From Chlamydoabsidia padenii (lineage: Eukaryota; Mucoromycota; Mucoromycetes; Mucorales; Cunninghamellaceae), in assembly GCA_025330725.1 (NCBI GenBank), contig JAIWND010000008.1, forward strand, positions 186,001 to 250,000: 64,000 nucleotides of DNA. The letters run 5' to 3'. Below are positions 45,817 to 57,745 of the stretch, piece after piece. The notes under the pieces are model-generated. The model made no database searches and was not told where the DNA came from. It saw nothing but the letters and a program-made list of their open reading frames with translations. How positions within the stretch are numbered: position 1 is the first letter of the stretch; every line of letters starts with the position of its first letter. Position numbers and translations under genes: made by a program.

Positions 45817-47576
45817 ATGGGCTGTAAGTAAAAACAAGAAAAGTAATATATTGGGCTGATCAAAAAAAAAACAAAAAGGACAGGGCGTGGGGGATCCGAC
45901 TACATCAAGGTCATCTAACTCGATTTTTTTCTCTTCATCTAGTTAGAGTATTACATCTTGTACGGCCATTCATGGCTGTGTTGCCTGAAATTGCTCAACC
46001 TGATCGAAAGGTAACGAATTATGATTAATACCTTCCCCTACACATCTAACTTGTTCTCTTTTATAGGTTCCCTTTAATCAAAAAGTGATGTGGACCGCGG
46101 TGACATTATTTATCTTCTTGGTCATGTCTCAAGTGCCCTTATATGGTATCATGTCCAGTGATTCGTCTGATCCTCTCTTTTGGATGCGTGTGATTCTTGC
46201 CTCTAACCGTGGTACTTTGATGGAACTTGGTATTACTCCCATTGTCACTTCTGGTATGATCATGCAATTGTTTTCTGGTGCCAACATTATTGAAGTGGAC
46301 TACAGCTTGAAGGAAGATCGTGCTTTATTCAGTGGGGCTCAAAAATGTAAGTAAAAGAGAAATATGGGGTTATGCGAACGAAAATGGTGCTGATGATCAT
46401 TCCCTTCCCTTTATATATATATATAGTATTTGCCATGATTATTGCCTTTGGACATGCGACTGTCTCTGTATTGACTGGATTGTACGGTAGCCCTTCTGAA
46501 ATTGGAGCTGGTGTCTGTTTATTGTTGATCATCCAATTGGTTGTCGCCTCCTTGATCACCATGCTTCTCGACGAATTGCTTCAAAAGGGATATGGTCTTG
46601 GCTCTGGTATCAACTTGTTTATTGCCACCAATATTTGTGAAACCATCTTTTGGAAGGCCTTGTCTCCTACCACTATCAACACTGGTCGTGGCGATGAATT
46701 TGAAGGTGCTTTGATCTCCTTGGTCCATCTCGTCATGAGCCGTAAAGACAAGACCCGTGCTCTCAAGGAAGCCTTCTATCGTACCAACTTACCCAACGTG
46801 ATGAGCTTGCTCTCTACTGCTGTTGTCTTTTTGGTCGTCATCTATCTTCAAGGATTCCGTGTGGAATTACCCGTCAAATCCAACCGTCTTCGTGGTCAAC
46901 GTGGTACTTACCCCATCAAACTCTTTTATACCTCCAACATGCCCATCATGCTCCAATCCACCATGGCCTCCAACATCTTTATGATCTCACAAATGCTCTA
47001 CAAGCGGTTTGAATCCAATATCCTCGTACGACTCCTTGGTGTGTGGGAACCCATTGAAGGCTCTTCTCAATTGTTTGCTAAAGGTGGTATTGCTTATTAC
47101 TTGTCTGCTCCTCATAGTTTGACGGATGCTTTGTTGGATCCTATTCACACCGTGGTGTATATTGGTGTCATGTTATCCAGCTGTGCCTTGTTGTCCAAGA
47201 CTTGGATCGAAGTCTCTGGCTCGTCTCCTCGTGATGTTGCTCGTCAATTGAAGGATCAACAATTGGTGATTGCTGGTTATCGTGATACTTCCATGTACAA
47301 GGAACTCAAGCGTGTTATTCCTGTCGCTGCTTCTTTTGGTGGTGCTGTCCTCGGTGCGGTGTCTGTGTTTGCTGATATGATTGGTGCTATTGGATCTGGA
47401 ACTGGTATTTTGTTGTGTGTCACTATCATCTTCCAGGTAAAATATATTATATCTTTTGCTCTATTGTACTCATTTACTAATTCGTCTCTTACTTCTTTTT
47501 CTAGTACTTTGAAATGTTTGTCAAGGAACAAATGGAAAACGGCGGCGGTATGGAAGGCATGATGATGGCCCAATAG
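45817..47576 (+). CDS. SEC61: Sec61 alpha, ER translocon channel
   Basis: Five exons (45817-45823, 45943-46010, 46067-46346, 46427-47436, 47505-47576) encode 478 residues, the normal length. It starts [19 protein letters not shown], then has the plug/TM1-2 region ([35 protein letters not shown]), [51 protein letters not shown] and [15 protein letters not shown]. Ten membrane segments form the protein-conducting channel for co- and post-translational import into the ER. The first coding exon is only seven bases (ATG GGC T), placed by the universally conserved MGF start. Strong codon bias (GTC, GGT, CTC, AAG) fits high expression. Confidence 0.97.
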
Positions 47577-47988
47577 AATAGTTTATTATAATCCCATTCT
47601 TCATATACATCCCCCTTTGTATATACTTATCGTCATTTGCTTTAGTTTATCTCCCCAATACATTATCATCTTTATTACCTAAATCAAATAAAAGCAAACT
47701 ATAATAATGATTACAAAAGAAAAGCACCTTGTACATCTTTTATTTATGCGACTCTGGATTAGACTTTGTGTGATAATGTTGGATGATATGTTAGTGTATG
47801 TACGTATGTATAATAATTATGCCTACCAGTTGAATCAAACATAGTCATTTTGAGTAATCTTTGGGTAGTGGCGATTGGGTCGGGATTCTAATCTTGCTAA
47901 AGTCATGCAGACATAAAACAACGTGTCCTATGGACCCTGTGTATCCATTTTGGTCATAATGTTGTGTTTATTTATTAAAATAAGATTT
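47577..47988. other. convergent 3' spacer
   Basis: 3' flanks of SEC61 (+; AATAAA near 47687) and CCR4 (-). AT-rich, no gene seen. Confidence 0.5.
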
Positions 47989-49440
47989 TTATTGATTTTT
48001 TGAATATCTATTATGACTATTGCTATGTAAACTATGAGAGGAAGGGTATCTTGATTCTTGCTTCTTGGTGTCAGTTTGCCGCCTGTACTTGAATTCAGTG
48101 ACGACAGGGATATGACTATTGATAATATCAAGTGGAGGGAGAAGAGGGTTAGTAGTAGATCACATGCTTTGTTCTTTTCCAAATCAGTACTTACTCGGAT
48201 GGAAAGTGAGGATTTGGTAATCCAACCACTTTGGTCATATAATCAGGATCCAAGGGACCAAGTAAAGACACTGCTTCCAAAGTTTTCGTGGTGTAAAAAA
48301 TATAGTCCAGAGCACCCTTATAATCAGGGGTGTAATTCGTAAAATCCAATTCTCCAATCGAGCTATACCCACTTTTCAAAGTCAAGTTGTGTCGAAGCCC
48401 CGTAGATGTATAGGCACCGTATTGACATTGCCTGAACTCATCATGATCATGCTGAAGGGTTCCCTTTGTAAGATATTCATAGACGCCAGAGTTGGGTTCC
48501 GAGTTAAAGTCACCGCAGATCAAGATGGGTATGGAAGAAATGGAAGAGTATCGCCGATCGTCAAGAATCATCGTTCGTGAGGCAAATTGGCAGAGTTCAT
48601 CAATCATGATGCCGATTTGTACCAGTTTAACATCCGAAAAGGCAGGATCCCAATAGATTTGTGAGTTTGCCACTACGAGTTGATTATTCGTTTTCATGTC
48701 CTCCAACAGGCAAATCACAGCAATGTTGTCCTTGGGCATCAGTCGGTTGTAAGTATCCTTGGAAGCCTTAAAGTCAGGTCTTTCGAGTCCTTTCTTGTTA
48801 AATTCCACCAAAAGATGATCCGTCAGTTTGAATCTTAAGGGGAATAATAATAAAAGAAGCCATCATCAGTTATTGTATCGCATCGAATGTTCATGTCTTT
48901 TCTTTACCTGGATGACTTGTAAAACATGGCACATCCATCCACCCATTTCCGCTCGCTTTCCGCCATTGTTTTTGCTCTTGATTTGGTTTCAAACAGTCCA
49001 TCAAAGCTGCCATGTGTTTTGAGATAAGGTACAAGGATGGTGTCATAGTCTTCTCGAGCCACTTCTTGTAAGCATATAATGTCAGCATCAATGTCGGTGA
49101 TTTCAGATAAAATCATATCTTTACGATAATCCCATTCCAGAGCCCATGCAGGTGCGTATCCATATTTTTGGTTGTTGACATATCTTGGACAAAGGATGTT
49201 GTAGGACAAGACGGTGAATCGATCTATGTAATATAATATAAATATATATATATATATATCAATGAGTGATCCATACCCCTCCTCCTTTTCTTCTTCTTCT
49301 TACCATCATTTTCAGTATCATGTGCATCACTAGTTTCTTCAATTGTGATCCATTCTCTTGAAGGTGGTGGAGGCCCAACTAAGTTTAATGATAATAATAA
49401 TAAAACAAATCAAATCAATCATCATTCCTCCTTCGATCCT

Positions 49441-49471
<31 letters not shown>

Positions 49472-50303
49472 GTTTACCTGGTACATGTTCACGCAGAGAC
49501 CCAATAAGACCATGAGTACCTTCATTCAATAAGAGAGCTTGTAAATCATTTTGTAGTGGATTACCCTCCCAGCCCAAGGTTTCCAGTTGATAAAGCATAC
49601 CAATTTCATTCGGGAAGGTCACCAGTTGATTATCATAAAGCAAAAGTTCTTTTAAGGAGACAAGTTGACCAATACATGTAGGGAGTGCCGAGATGTTATT
49701 TCCAGAGCAATCCAATTTGAGTAGATGACGGAGTTTTGCAATGTCAGGTGGTAAGTAGGTCAATTGGTTATGGTTCAGATATATCGTCGTCAAAAACTCA
49801 TAGTGGAATAAGTTTGGAGACAGATGCTTGAGTCCTAATCCACCCATATCAAGACTAGTCCAAAGTTGTTCACCCTTGATGATACCATTGCCATTGTTGT
49901 TATTGTTGTTGTTGCTGTTGGTTTTGTCGTCCTCCGAGTAACCATTCTTCTTTACCTCCATCACCGCCGTCGTTTTACGAGAAGTGGAAGAGAGTTGACT
50001 ACGAGCTACAGCAGCTGCCATTCTTGCATGATAATGAGGAGAAGAAGCTTGTCTTGACTGTGTGTGTAGATCACTAAGTGTTGGTGTACCGTGAGAGATA
50101 CTGAGTAGTGATACTGCATTAGCGAGGTTCATGGCGTTACTTGATGACATGTATGTTCCGTGGTCAGTTCCAATGCTGTTGTTGTATTCATCGTTCCAAT
50201 CTTGTTCGTTGTATCCATTAATGCCGTTAGTATTATTGGTATTGCTGATAATGCCGTTACTGTTATTGCCACTGTTATTGCTGTTGTTGTTTTTAGTATA
50301 CAT
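47989..50303 (-). CDS. CCR4: CCR4 poly(A) deadenylase
   Basis: Five exons (50303-49478, 49378-49304, 49223-48908, 48833-48195, 48115-47989) encode 660 residues. The N-terminus is Asn-rich (NNNSNNSGNN), then leucine-rich repeats at about 155-265 (HYEFLTTIYLNHNQLTYLPPD, LLKLDCSGNNISALPT) that dock on the CAF1/POP2 nuclease. The exonuclease-endonuclease-phosphatase domain follows: FTVLSYNILC, ALEWDYRKDMIL, DIICLQEV (metal-binding Glu), ICGDFNSEPNSGVYEYL and a final SDHIPVVTEF with the catalytic Asp-His. It removes mRNA poly(A) tails as part of CCR4-NOT. The order LRR then EEP identifies Ccr4 rather than nocturnin-type enzymes. The basic C-terminal tail (RRQTDTKKQES) is not typical. Confidence 0.95.
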
Positions 50304-50510
50304 GGTAAAAAAGTAGTCCCTCTTCCTTTTGTCAATAGAGTGTTACTGTATTCGATAATAAGAGTGGCTGTAGAGTTGAATTGTCAATATATCGCAAATA
50401 CGAGGAGTATCATAGACTGAATTGTTGATGGATTGATAGAGATGAGAAAAACAGAGGGAAGAAAAGGAAAAAATTGTGCATTACGTTTTTGCTCAAGAAA
50501 TTCTCGATAC

Positions 50511-50522
50511 GCGGGATTTGAA
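50511..50522 (+). promoter_or_regulatory. promoter motif copy on the CCR4 side
   Basis: Reads GCGGGATTTGAA, an exact consensus copy, farther from its gene start than usual (208 bases), compatible with a long CCR4 leader. Confidence 0.4.
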
Positions 50523-50854
50523 TTTACAGATGTGTTCCTGGCACACTACAGGTAAAAACACTATTATTATCAACAGTGACAACTTTGCAACTTTATTATT
50601 ACAAGTAATCAGTAAGTATCTAATTGAATTACATTGCTTTTCTTTAGCAATATGCTCGAAGATTGAAAACTTCATCACGCGAACCAATATGTCAAGCACA
50701 CGAGTTTTTTGAAAGAGGGACCTGCTTTTCTTCTCGACAATGAAAGAGTACGTCATTTTTCTGTCTGATTTCAGTAATAATAATCGGTCAAGGTAATCAG
50801 CTTAACAAGAAGTCAAGATATCATTTGTACGATACTCTAAACGTGCTCCTTCAC

Positions 50855-50889
<35 letters not shown>

Positions 50890-50911
50890 CCAAGGTAAAA
50901 ACCGCGGACCG

Positions 50912-50924
50912 GCGGGGATTAAAA
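50912..50924 (+). promoter_or_regulatory. promoter motif of the PPP1R37-like gene
   Basis: Reads GCGGGGATTAAAA, ending seven bases before a TATA box. This is the clearest case of the motif sitting directly against core promoter DNA. Confidence 0.45.
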
Positions 50925-50930
50925 ATGAAC

Positions 50931-50938
50931 TATAAAAA
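50931..50938 (+). promoter_or_regulatory. TATA box of the PPP1R37-like gene
   Basis: TATAAAAA, 56 to 63 bases before ATG 50994. Because the other in-frame ATG (50925) lies upstream of this box, 50994 is the better start. Confidence 0.55.
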
Positions 50939-50993
50939 ACCCCAATATGATATTCTTTTTCCCCTGGCTCTTTTTTTTTTATATATATTTCAA

Positions 50994-53900
50994 ATGTCTT
51001 CTACTTATACTTCTATTGATCCTCCCTTTAACTATAATCCGGGTTGCAAACCTACTAAAAGTATATTAAAACAACGTACCACGACACAGCCACCATCATC
51101 ATCTTGGCTGACAAGACTCTCTACTACTGAATCACCCCCTCAACAGCGCTCATTTGGATACTTTCGAAAACTCATTAATACGTCTTCTACTGCCGTCTCT
51201 TCACTAGCTTCCGACAATACTGCAAACAATGGCTCTTCATCTATCATTACTCAAACTCAAGGTGACGAATTATCAGTTGCTGAACTGAAACGGGTGCGAT
51301 TCTCTGTCCGACAAATGACCACCGAATACTATCCATACGCATCTATCAAGAACGAAGAAGACACTGGAAACGATATCAGCAACAACACCGATACCTCTTC
51401 AGCTGTTCAATCAAATGTCAACTTCACAAAGGATCAAAGTTATACTGCAACGATCGGTGACAAGGACAACAGCACTGACAACAATGGACATACCACAACA
51501 ACGACGACTCTGGAAAAGATACTCTCTTATTATGAAACTGCTTGTAGAAACAAAGAAGAACCGGCTTTAGAACCCTTCATGGTATCACTACTAGTAAGAA
51601 GGAGATTAACCTAATAGTTAATCTATCTAATATATTCCCTCTCTCTCTTTCTAGACTCATCGATATGCTTCCACTTTGACAAGTATCGACCTGTCATCTC
51701 AAATACTGACACGACGTGCAGCAGAACCTCTAGCTGATGTATTTTGTCTTGACTTTGGATTAAAAAAACTCACACTAAGGAACTGTCAGTTGGAGGACGA
51801 GGTAAGTAATGTGAAGCTATCACTTATACACACATCTAACTAGAAACATTTTGAATTATGCACATCTATTATAGGCTTTAAAAGTCATCTTGCATAGCTT
51901 GCTGGTAGTGAATCATTTACAGTATTTGGACCTGACTGACAACAAGAAGATTCAAGCGAATGGATTCAAGTATATCTCGATATTTATCAAAAATGTAAGT
52001 CAATCTGTGATGTGACAAAGAATACTGACCTTTTCTTTCTAGGCATCTCATCTCGACACTCTCGATCTCACTGGGACAAACCCTGACAAGAAATCCATGC
52101 AATATCTCTCCCAGGCACTCTCATCTACTACATTAGAAACATTGAATGGTGGCATCGGGTACTCCAAACTGAAGCGACTGATTATGGACAATTGTAATTT
52201 GAAACAACCTCAGTTAGAAAGCTTGGGAAATGCTATTCGGAAATCATCGATATCATACCTCTCATTGCGTGGTAATCGAATCAATCAACAAGGTGCCATT
52301 TGTATAGGTGTCATGCTACGGAATTACGATGATGATAATGTCAGCAATAGCGCTACTAGTAAAATACATAGATTACAACATTTGATACTGGACAACAATG
52401 ATATACGACAAGGTGTGCAATACATTGCCCAAGCATTACGACGAAATCAATCTTTACGATCATTATCTATGGTGGATTGTAAACTGGATGCTGAATGCTG
52501 TGTGTCAGTTGCTGAATCTTTGGTAAGCAAATAGAGTGTGGATAAACATAGGTTGACGATTATCCCGATGATATTTGTTTGATTATATAGAAATACAACC
52601 AATCACTGGAAATGCTTAATATCTCTTCAAACCCTCTTTGTACTGGACAACAACTAGAAGGCGTAAGTAATTTCTTGATTTTTTTAAAAAAAACAAAAAC
52701 AAAAAAGATATCTTCTTTTTTGATATCTTCTTTTTTGTAACTCATCCATTCTCATCCCTATAGATCAACTCATTGAAACAATCATTATACTGTAATCATT
52801 CTCTTTCTGATTTGGCTTTGGCTGGAACTGGTATTGGGTCTGAAGGTATGAACCAGGTTGAAACCAAAACAAACAAACAAACTCATCTTATCTTATCTAT
52901 TCTTACTCTATTGTTTAGGCGCAGTCGCATTAGCAGAATTCCTCCCTGAAAACAACTCATTATGCAGATTTGATCTATCTTGTAACCCTGATATTGACTT
53001 GGCAGGCTTTTTGGCTCTTTTATCTGGACTTCGGCTCAACTCTACTCTTGTATTCTTGGACTTGAGTATACCGGTAAGTAAAAGAATATAGGAGGGGGAA
53101 AAGTAATGCTTTGGAAACAACTCATTTATTTTAATATTATTTTATCTTGGACTAATACATTCTATATAGACGAATGATCGTGATATGGTGAAAGTGCAAA
53201 ATGAAATGGCTGGACTATGCACTAAAAACGCTCAAGCCAGTGACGGAATCACGAGTCGGACTCCCTCCCTACACTCTGTCGATACAACACATACATCCAT
53301 CACAACAACTCAAGCAACGGCAAGACTTACGTTACAAGAACGACTGGAAGCAGTAACTCGAGGCACAAGCTCAAGGTCCAACTCCATCCGGTCCAACAAT
53401 TCTCAAGAAAACATACGATCATCACCGCGAACTAGAACGACAAGAAGACAAAAGCTTCAGACAAATTTTGACGCGGAAATTGGACAGGTGGGATTACTGG
53501 AAGAAATGCTACAAGCCGAGGAATCAACAGTGCGGGATAATGGTGAATGTCATCCGGATGACATAATTAAAGTAAGTTACGATAGTGGTGAAACTGGGTG
53601 GGCGGCAAAGGGCCAATAAAATATGAAACTCTCCTATGTATATTCACTCTTTCTTTTTTAAAACCTATAGCAAGTGTATCATCAATGTAGAAAAGGTCTC
53701 TTGAACCTCAACAATAGCATTCCTCAACTAATGGAAAGTGAACAATTAGGTAAAACACATTGGAATTTAAAAAAGGATGATGCATTTTACTAACCATTTA
53801 TATTGTAGTGGAACTTTTAGGGTTGAATGATCGACTTACCACGGCAATCTCTAGATATGAAGAACTTTACTCGAATCCACCAAAGGCACCACCTCGACCC

Positions 53901-54137
53901 ACAGTGAACGAAACCTCAGTAGACGTTAATGAAAAATCATCAAAACCTCACATTGTAATGGAAAATCAGGACGCTGAGCGATCAACATCACCATTTGCCA
54001 TTGGCGACGATGACGACGACAACGATCAAGGGGACTATCCAACAAGTGATACTGTCATCGACATCCATGAACTCCGGAAAGAAAAGGAGGTGGAAGAAGG
54101 CGTAGCATTCAAGCATGCAAAGGATATTGAATCTTGA
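50994..54137 (+). CDS. PPP1R37-like leucine-rich repeat PP1 regulator
   Basis: Ten exons (50994-51593, 51655-51801, 51875-51994, 52043-52522, 52591-52662, 52764-52845, 52919-53073, 53170-53571, 53671-53749, 53809-54137) encode 821 residues. A PP1-docking RVxF motif, KRVRF (99-103), precedes FSVRQMTTEYYPYASI and a helix LEKILSYYETACRNKEEP, then ribonuclease-inhibitor-type LRRs (LTSIDLSSQIL, LKKLTLRNCQLEDEAL, LQYLDLTDNKKIQANGFKYI, LSYLSLRGNRINQQG). The LRR ends with CRFDLSCNPDIDLAGFLAL and LVFLDLS, as in animal PPP1R37 (LRRC68). Same order and spacing support homology. The C-terminal 250 residues are Arg/Ser/Asp-rich and unique. In animals PPP1R37 inhibits PP1; the role here is inferred. Confidence 0.82.
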
Positions 54138-54236
54138 TGATACTATAGACACCTTTACTATTATTATTAATTTGATCAATAAACGACAAGTATTCATGCA
54201 TTTGGTTGTTGGCGGGGTTTGCAATATAGGGTCAAT

Positions 54237-54248
54237 GCGGGATTTGAA
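54237..54248 (+). promoter_or_regulatory. proximal promoter motif of RPL36
   Basis: GCGGGATTTGAA, 85 to 96 bases upstream of the ATG, with gene orientation. Confidence 0.5.
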
Positions 54249-54332
54249 ATTAAGGGTGGTGGATTATCACATTTTGGTGGGGTCTCTGGATATTTTGGGC
54301 TTCCTTCCTTCCGAATCTTATTACAACCACAA

Positions 54333-54960
54333 ATGGCTCCTCAACAGAAGTCTGGCCTCGCCATCGGTCTCAACAAGGGCCATATCACCACTCGCCGTGA
54401 ATTGAAGCAAAAACCTTCTTACCGCCAAGGTGTACGTATCGAATTTCATATGTATATATATATAAAACAGATGGATGGATGGATGGATGGATGGATGGAT
54501 GGATGGATCACACATCATACTACAACTATGACACATTTCGGGAAATGGATAGATAGATGGATGGATGGTCCTTTTTTTTTTTGGCAGGGATAGCCAAATG
54601 AAAGGACATGGGGGATGGAACTACATTCAGATGGATGGGTGGGATTTAAAAAAAGGAATCAGGTACTCATCATTGATTATATATCTTATATAGGCTTCTT
54701 CCAAGCGTACCACCTTTGTCCGCAACATTGTCCGTGAAGTCGCTGGTTTTGCTCCTTACGAACGTCGTGTCATGGAATTGATCAAGAACTCCAAGGACAA
54801 GCGTGCCAAGAAGCTCACCAAGAAGAGAGTAAGTCCACTTGCCACTACATTGATCATGACTAACTCTTTCTTTTAATAACTATAGCTCGGTACCTTCCTT
54901 CGCTCCAAGAAGAAGATTGACGAATTGACCAACGTGATTGCCTTGTCTCGTCGCTCTTAA
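54333..54960 (+). CDS. RPL36: 60S ribosomal protein eL36
   Basis: Three exons (54333-54431, 54694-54828, 54886-54960) encode 102 residues, the usual length. [63 protein letters not shown] and [17 protein letters not shown] match eL36 along the full length. Only about 200 bases separate it from the end of the preceding plus-strand gene, and that space holds a promoter motif. The first intron is unusually long for this window (262 bases) and holds a GGAT tetranucleotide run. Ribosomal-style codon bias is visible. Confidence 0.98.
54474..54508 (+). repeat. (ATGG)n tetranucleotide run in RPL36 intron 1
   Basis: About nine tandem ATGG/GGAT units followed by further scattered copies at about 54545-54568. 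No box C/D or H/ACA snoRNA pattern could be made out in the intron. Confidence 0.85.
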
Positions 54961-55544
54961 ATGCCGGTGGGATTAAAATCGGTTTAAAACTGTCTAGTTG
55001 ATATATAGTCTTGTTTTAATAAAGAAAGATTATATTTTTATTATGCAGTATATTGTGGTTGCTACTATGAGACTTGGATGTGTATGTGCTTATTGTCTTT
55101 TACTGGTGGTTATATATTTTGATTTAACTACTCGAGGGAGAAAAAAAGTCGGTCAGTCAGTGGGCGTGAAACTGCTTCCTGTGAAAATAGAGCATTTACG
55201 CCAATACCTCTTTGTGTGATCCAGGCACAAGTTGGGTATCTTTTTATCGGGTATAATACTATTAGTATCATAAGAAGGCATTGTAAACATCTATCATTTG
55301 TGTATAATCAACTCGATCCTTTTGCATTGATCGGACATCAAACATCAGGATATATTAAATTCCCGATATTAAGAGGATGATCTTGCTTCGTCATTAAAAC
55401 AGTTATTATAAACAAAATGTTAATTTATTACAATAAAAGATGGTGAAGAAACAAAAGATTGTGAGTATGTAATAAAGAAGAAGGGAAGATGTGGGAGGGT
55501 AAAGGATATCATATTGAGATTTATAACACTAAACTAAAAAGTGA
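54961..55544. other. convergent 3' spacer
   Basis: 3' flanks of RPL36 (AATAAAG near 55018) and CSN2. AT-rich with no supported gene; the short open frame at 54998-55219 overlaps the RPL36 polyadenylation region. Confidence 0.5.
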
Positions 55545-56404
55545 TCAAGTAGCTTTGCCAACTACTGTTCTGCAAAGACGAGTGACGTTATTAGACCAGG
55601 TATCCAAGACTTCGTACTTGTGAGCATCGGTAGATCTAAAAACAAGAAGAAGCATTAGTGTCGAGTTAAATCGTCCATTAAATAGCATTACCTTTGATCC
55701 AGTTCCAGACGATTAGATACTTGATCGATTTGCCCTGATATCTTGCCATCCAAAATCAATCCTACCAGTATTTCTTCGACTTCTTCAGAAGAAATATTCA
55801 AATGCTATCCAATGAATACATTAATCGATGGTTAGTTAGTCATTTGATCAAGTATGTGTTGTTCACCTTTGCAATAAAGCTGATTTCTATTCGAGTGTAA
55901 GGTTTGATGAGTTTAATCAAGACTTGTGTACGAATGTTTCTGAGGACTTCATCAATGTATGCTCGAATAAAAGGATCACCCATAATAGCAGCATGATTAT
56001 CTATTATATTGAGATGAATGGTCAGTCAATCGATCAAACTAGTTCATTTCATTTTTATTACCTTTCAGGATCTTTTCGAATTCCTTGATTTCCTTCCTTT
56101 GGTAAGCCATCACCAAGTTGGTCATAGCAGCAATTTCCTTGTCATTCTTGTACCTATATATAAATATATAATGTTAAATGCGATTTGTTAGATTGTCAAC
56201 TTACGGTTTTGTTTCTTGAGAGTCGAATGGATTGATTTGAGATTCCGTCAACATATTGGCCAATACAAGGTATTTCAAGACTTGTATACGTTGAGGACTA
56301 CCTGCTTCATCATAGTTCTTAAAGGATTCAAAAAAGTCGGTCTGAGCATTATCCCATTGTTCTAATAAATCATATCATTTGTTAGTCTTCTTTTTTTTTC
56401 TTTC

Positions 56405-56435
<31 letters not shown>

Positions 56436-57486
56436 TTACTTTCTGCCATATGCATTTTCCCGCCACATTCACGAATGACACCCATTATACGAGGATGAGG
56501 TATTGCCGATCTTACATGAAGACATTGTTGATATAGTTCTTTTAATTTACTAGTGTTCTTGGTGGCAGTGTGCATCTGGATTTCAAGGGCGAGTACTTCT
56601 AATAAATGAGTTCCTTTTCGTTGATCATCCGTTCCATCATCCTTTTGACATGCCGTATGTAATTGTCGAAGTATCTAAAAACACAAAATAAACTGATGAG
56701 TATCAGCAGTATATCTTCTTCTTGTTTACCTTGCTTAGACGTCCATATTCCTTACGATCCAACCATAATTTTGCCAATTTAAGATTTGTCTTGACCCAGA
56801 GTCGTTCATTCTTCATTTCCACTAGAGATTCAAGGGTAACTTCATAAAAAGCTTCCATAAATGTCATATTGTCCGCCGTCGATGCATAATCAAGGATGTT
56901 GTTGATAGACTTTTCACTGTAGTTACGAGTAACCGCTGATTTGATGTATGTGAGAAGTTGTTTATAGTATTTTAAGGTCTAGAGAGTAAAGTTAGTTTGT
57001 ACGTCTAAGAGTATGTTCTTACTTACTTGATCATGTTTGTTAAGCTGGAAGGATATCTTCGTCATTTGTTTCAATGCTTTAAAGCCCCTAAGTTAAAAAA
57101 ATAAAGATATGCATCAGTCTAGTTGGAGTCATTATATATATAGAGGGGGTCCTACTTACCATTCACCTTTTTCCTCTTCGGCGTCGACTATTGTTTGGAA
57201 TTCACCAATAGCACCTTCAGGATCATCTTCTTTTCGTGCTATAATAAACCCAAAGGTCTTGATTAGTTTTATCAACTTGTAGTGTATTGGTTGTTGTTGT
57301 TTTTTGTTACCTTTCGCGTTGTAATACTTGTTTTCCAAACCAACGTCAGGTTCATCGTCTTCGTCGTCTTCGTAATCAAAGTCGTAATCCTATCAAAAGA
57401 CCAGTAAAGTAAGTTAGCCCTTGTCAAGTTAACACTTGTCAACATACCTGTTCATCATCTTCTAGCATAAAGTCATCGTCACTCAT
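55545..57486 (-). CDS. CSN2: COP9 signalosome subunit 2
   Basis: Eleven exons (57486-57448, 57389-57311, 57238-57160, 57087-57027, 56978-56730, 56674-56440, 56361-56205, 56153-56062, 56000-55867, 55804-55692, 55635-55545) encode 442 residues, almost the human length (443). The acidic N-terminus [13 protein letters not shown] leads to [80 protein letters not shown], then the PCI domain with [33 protein letters not shown] and [20 protein letters not shown]. It is the cullin/Rbx1-binding subunit of the complex that removes Nedd8 from SCF ligases. Intron 9 has an uncommon GTGAAC donor. Confidence 0.97.
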
Positions 57487-57553
57487 GTTGTTAGTTTGGG
57501 CGAATGAAGAAGAAGAAAAAAAAAATGCGAGCTTTTTTTTTTTTAACGAACAG

Positions 57554-57565
57554 TCGGAAATTGAA
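57554..57565 (+). promoter_or_regulatory. promoter motif variant of CSN2
   Basis: TCGGAAATTGAA, 68 to 79 bases upstream of the CSN2 ATG, in the orientation opposite to the gene. Confidence 0.35.
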
Positions 57566-57745
57566 AATTTTGAAGGAGGTTGGTTGTGTTACGTTTGAAT
57601 TTTCTTGCCTCTCTCTTTCACTGCCAGAATAATTAGAGGTAATGCTCAAAAAGTCCTTTGGTCTATATAATAGGTAACTATATACATATACTTGAATAGT
57701 GCAAAAAGAAGTGCCATAACTCTTTTTTTTTTTATAGGAACAAGG

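Larger units (their letters stand above)
50304..50993. other. divergent promoter between CCR4 and the PPP1R37-like gene
   Basis: Two motif copies flank a central AT-rich part: 50511-50522 towards CCR4 (208 bases above its ATG) and 50912-50924 next to the TATA box of the plus-strand gene. A 33-base A tract is at 50856-50888. No gene. Confidence 0.5.

Noticed and set aside
54432..54693. snoRNA in the long RPL36 intron
   Set aside because: No convincing C/D or H/ACA boxes found by eye; a covariance-model search would decide.
55545..57486. PCI protein as proteasome subunit Rpn6
   Set aside because: The acidic start, LENKYYNAK and [14 protein letters not shown] identify COP9 subunit 2.
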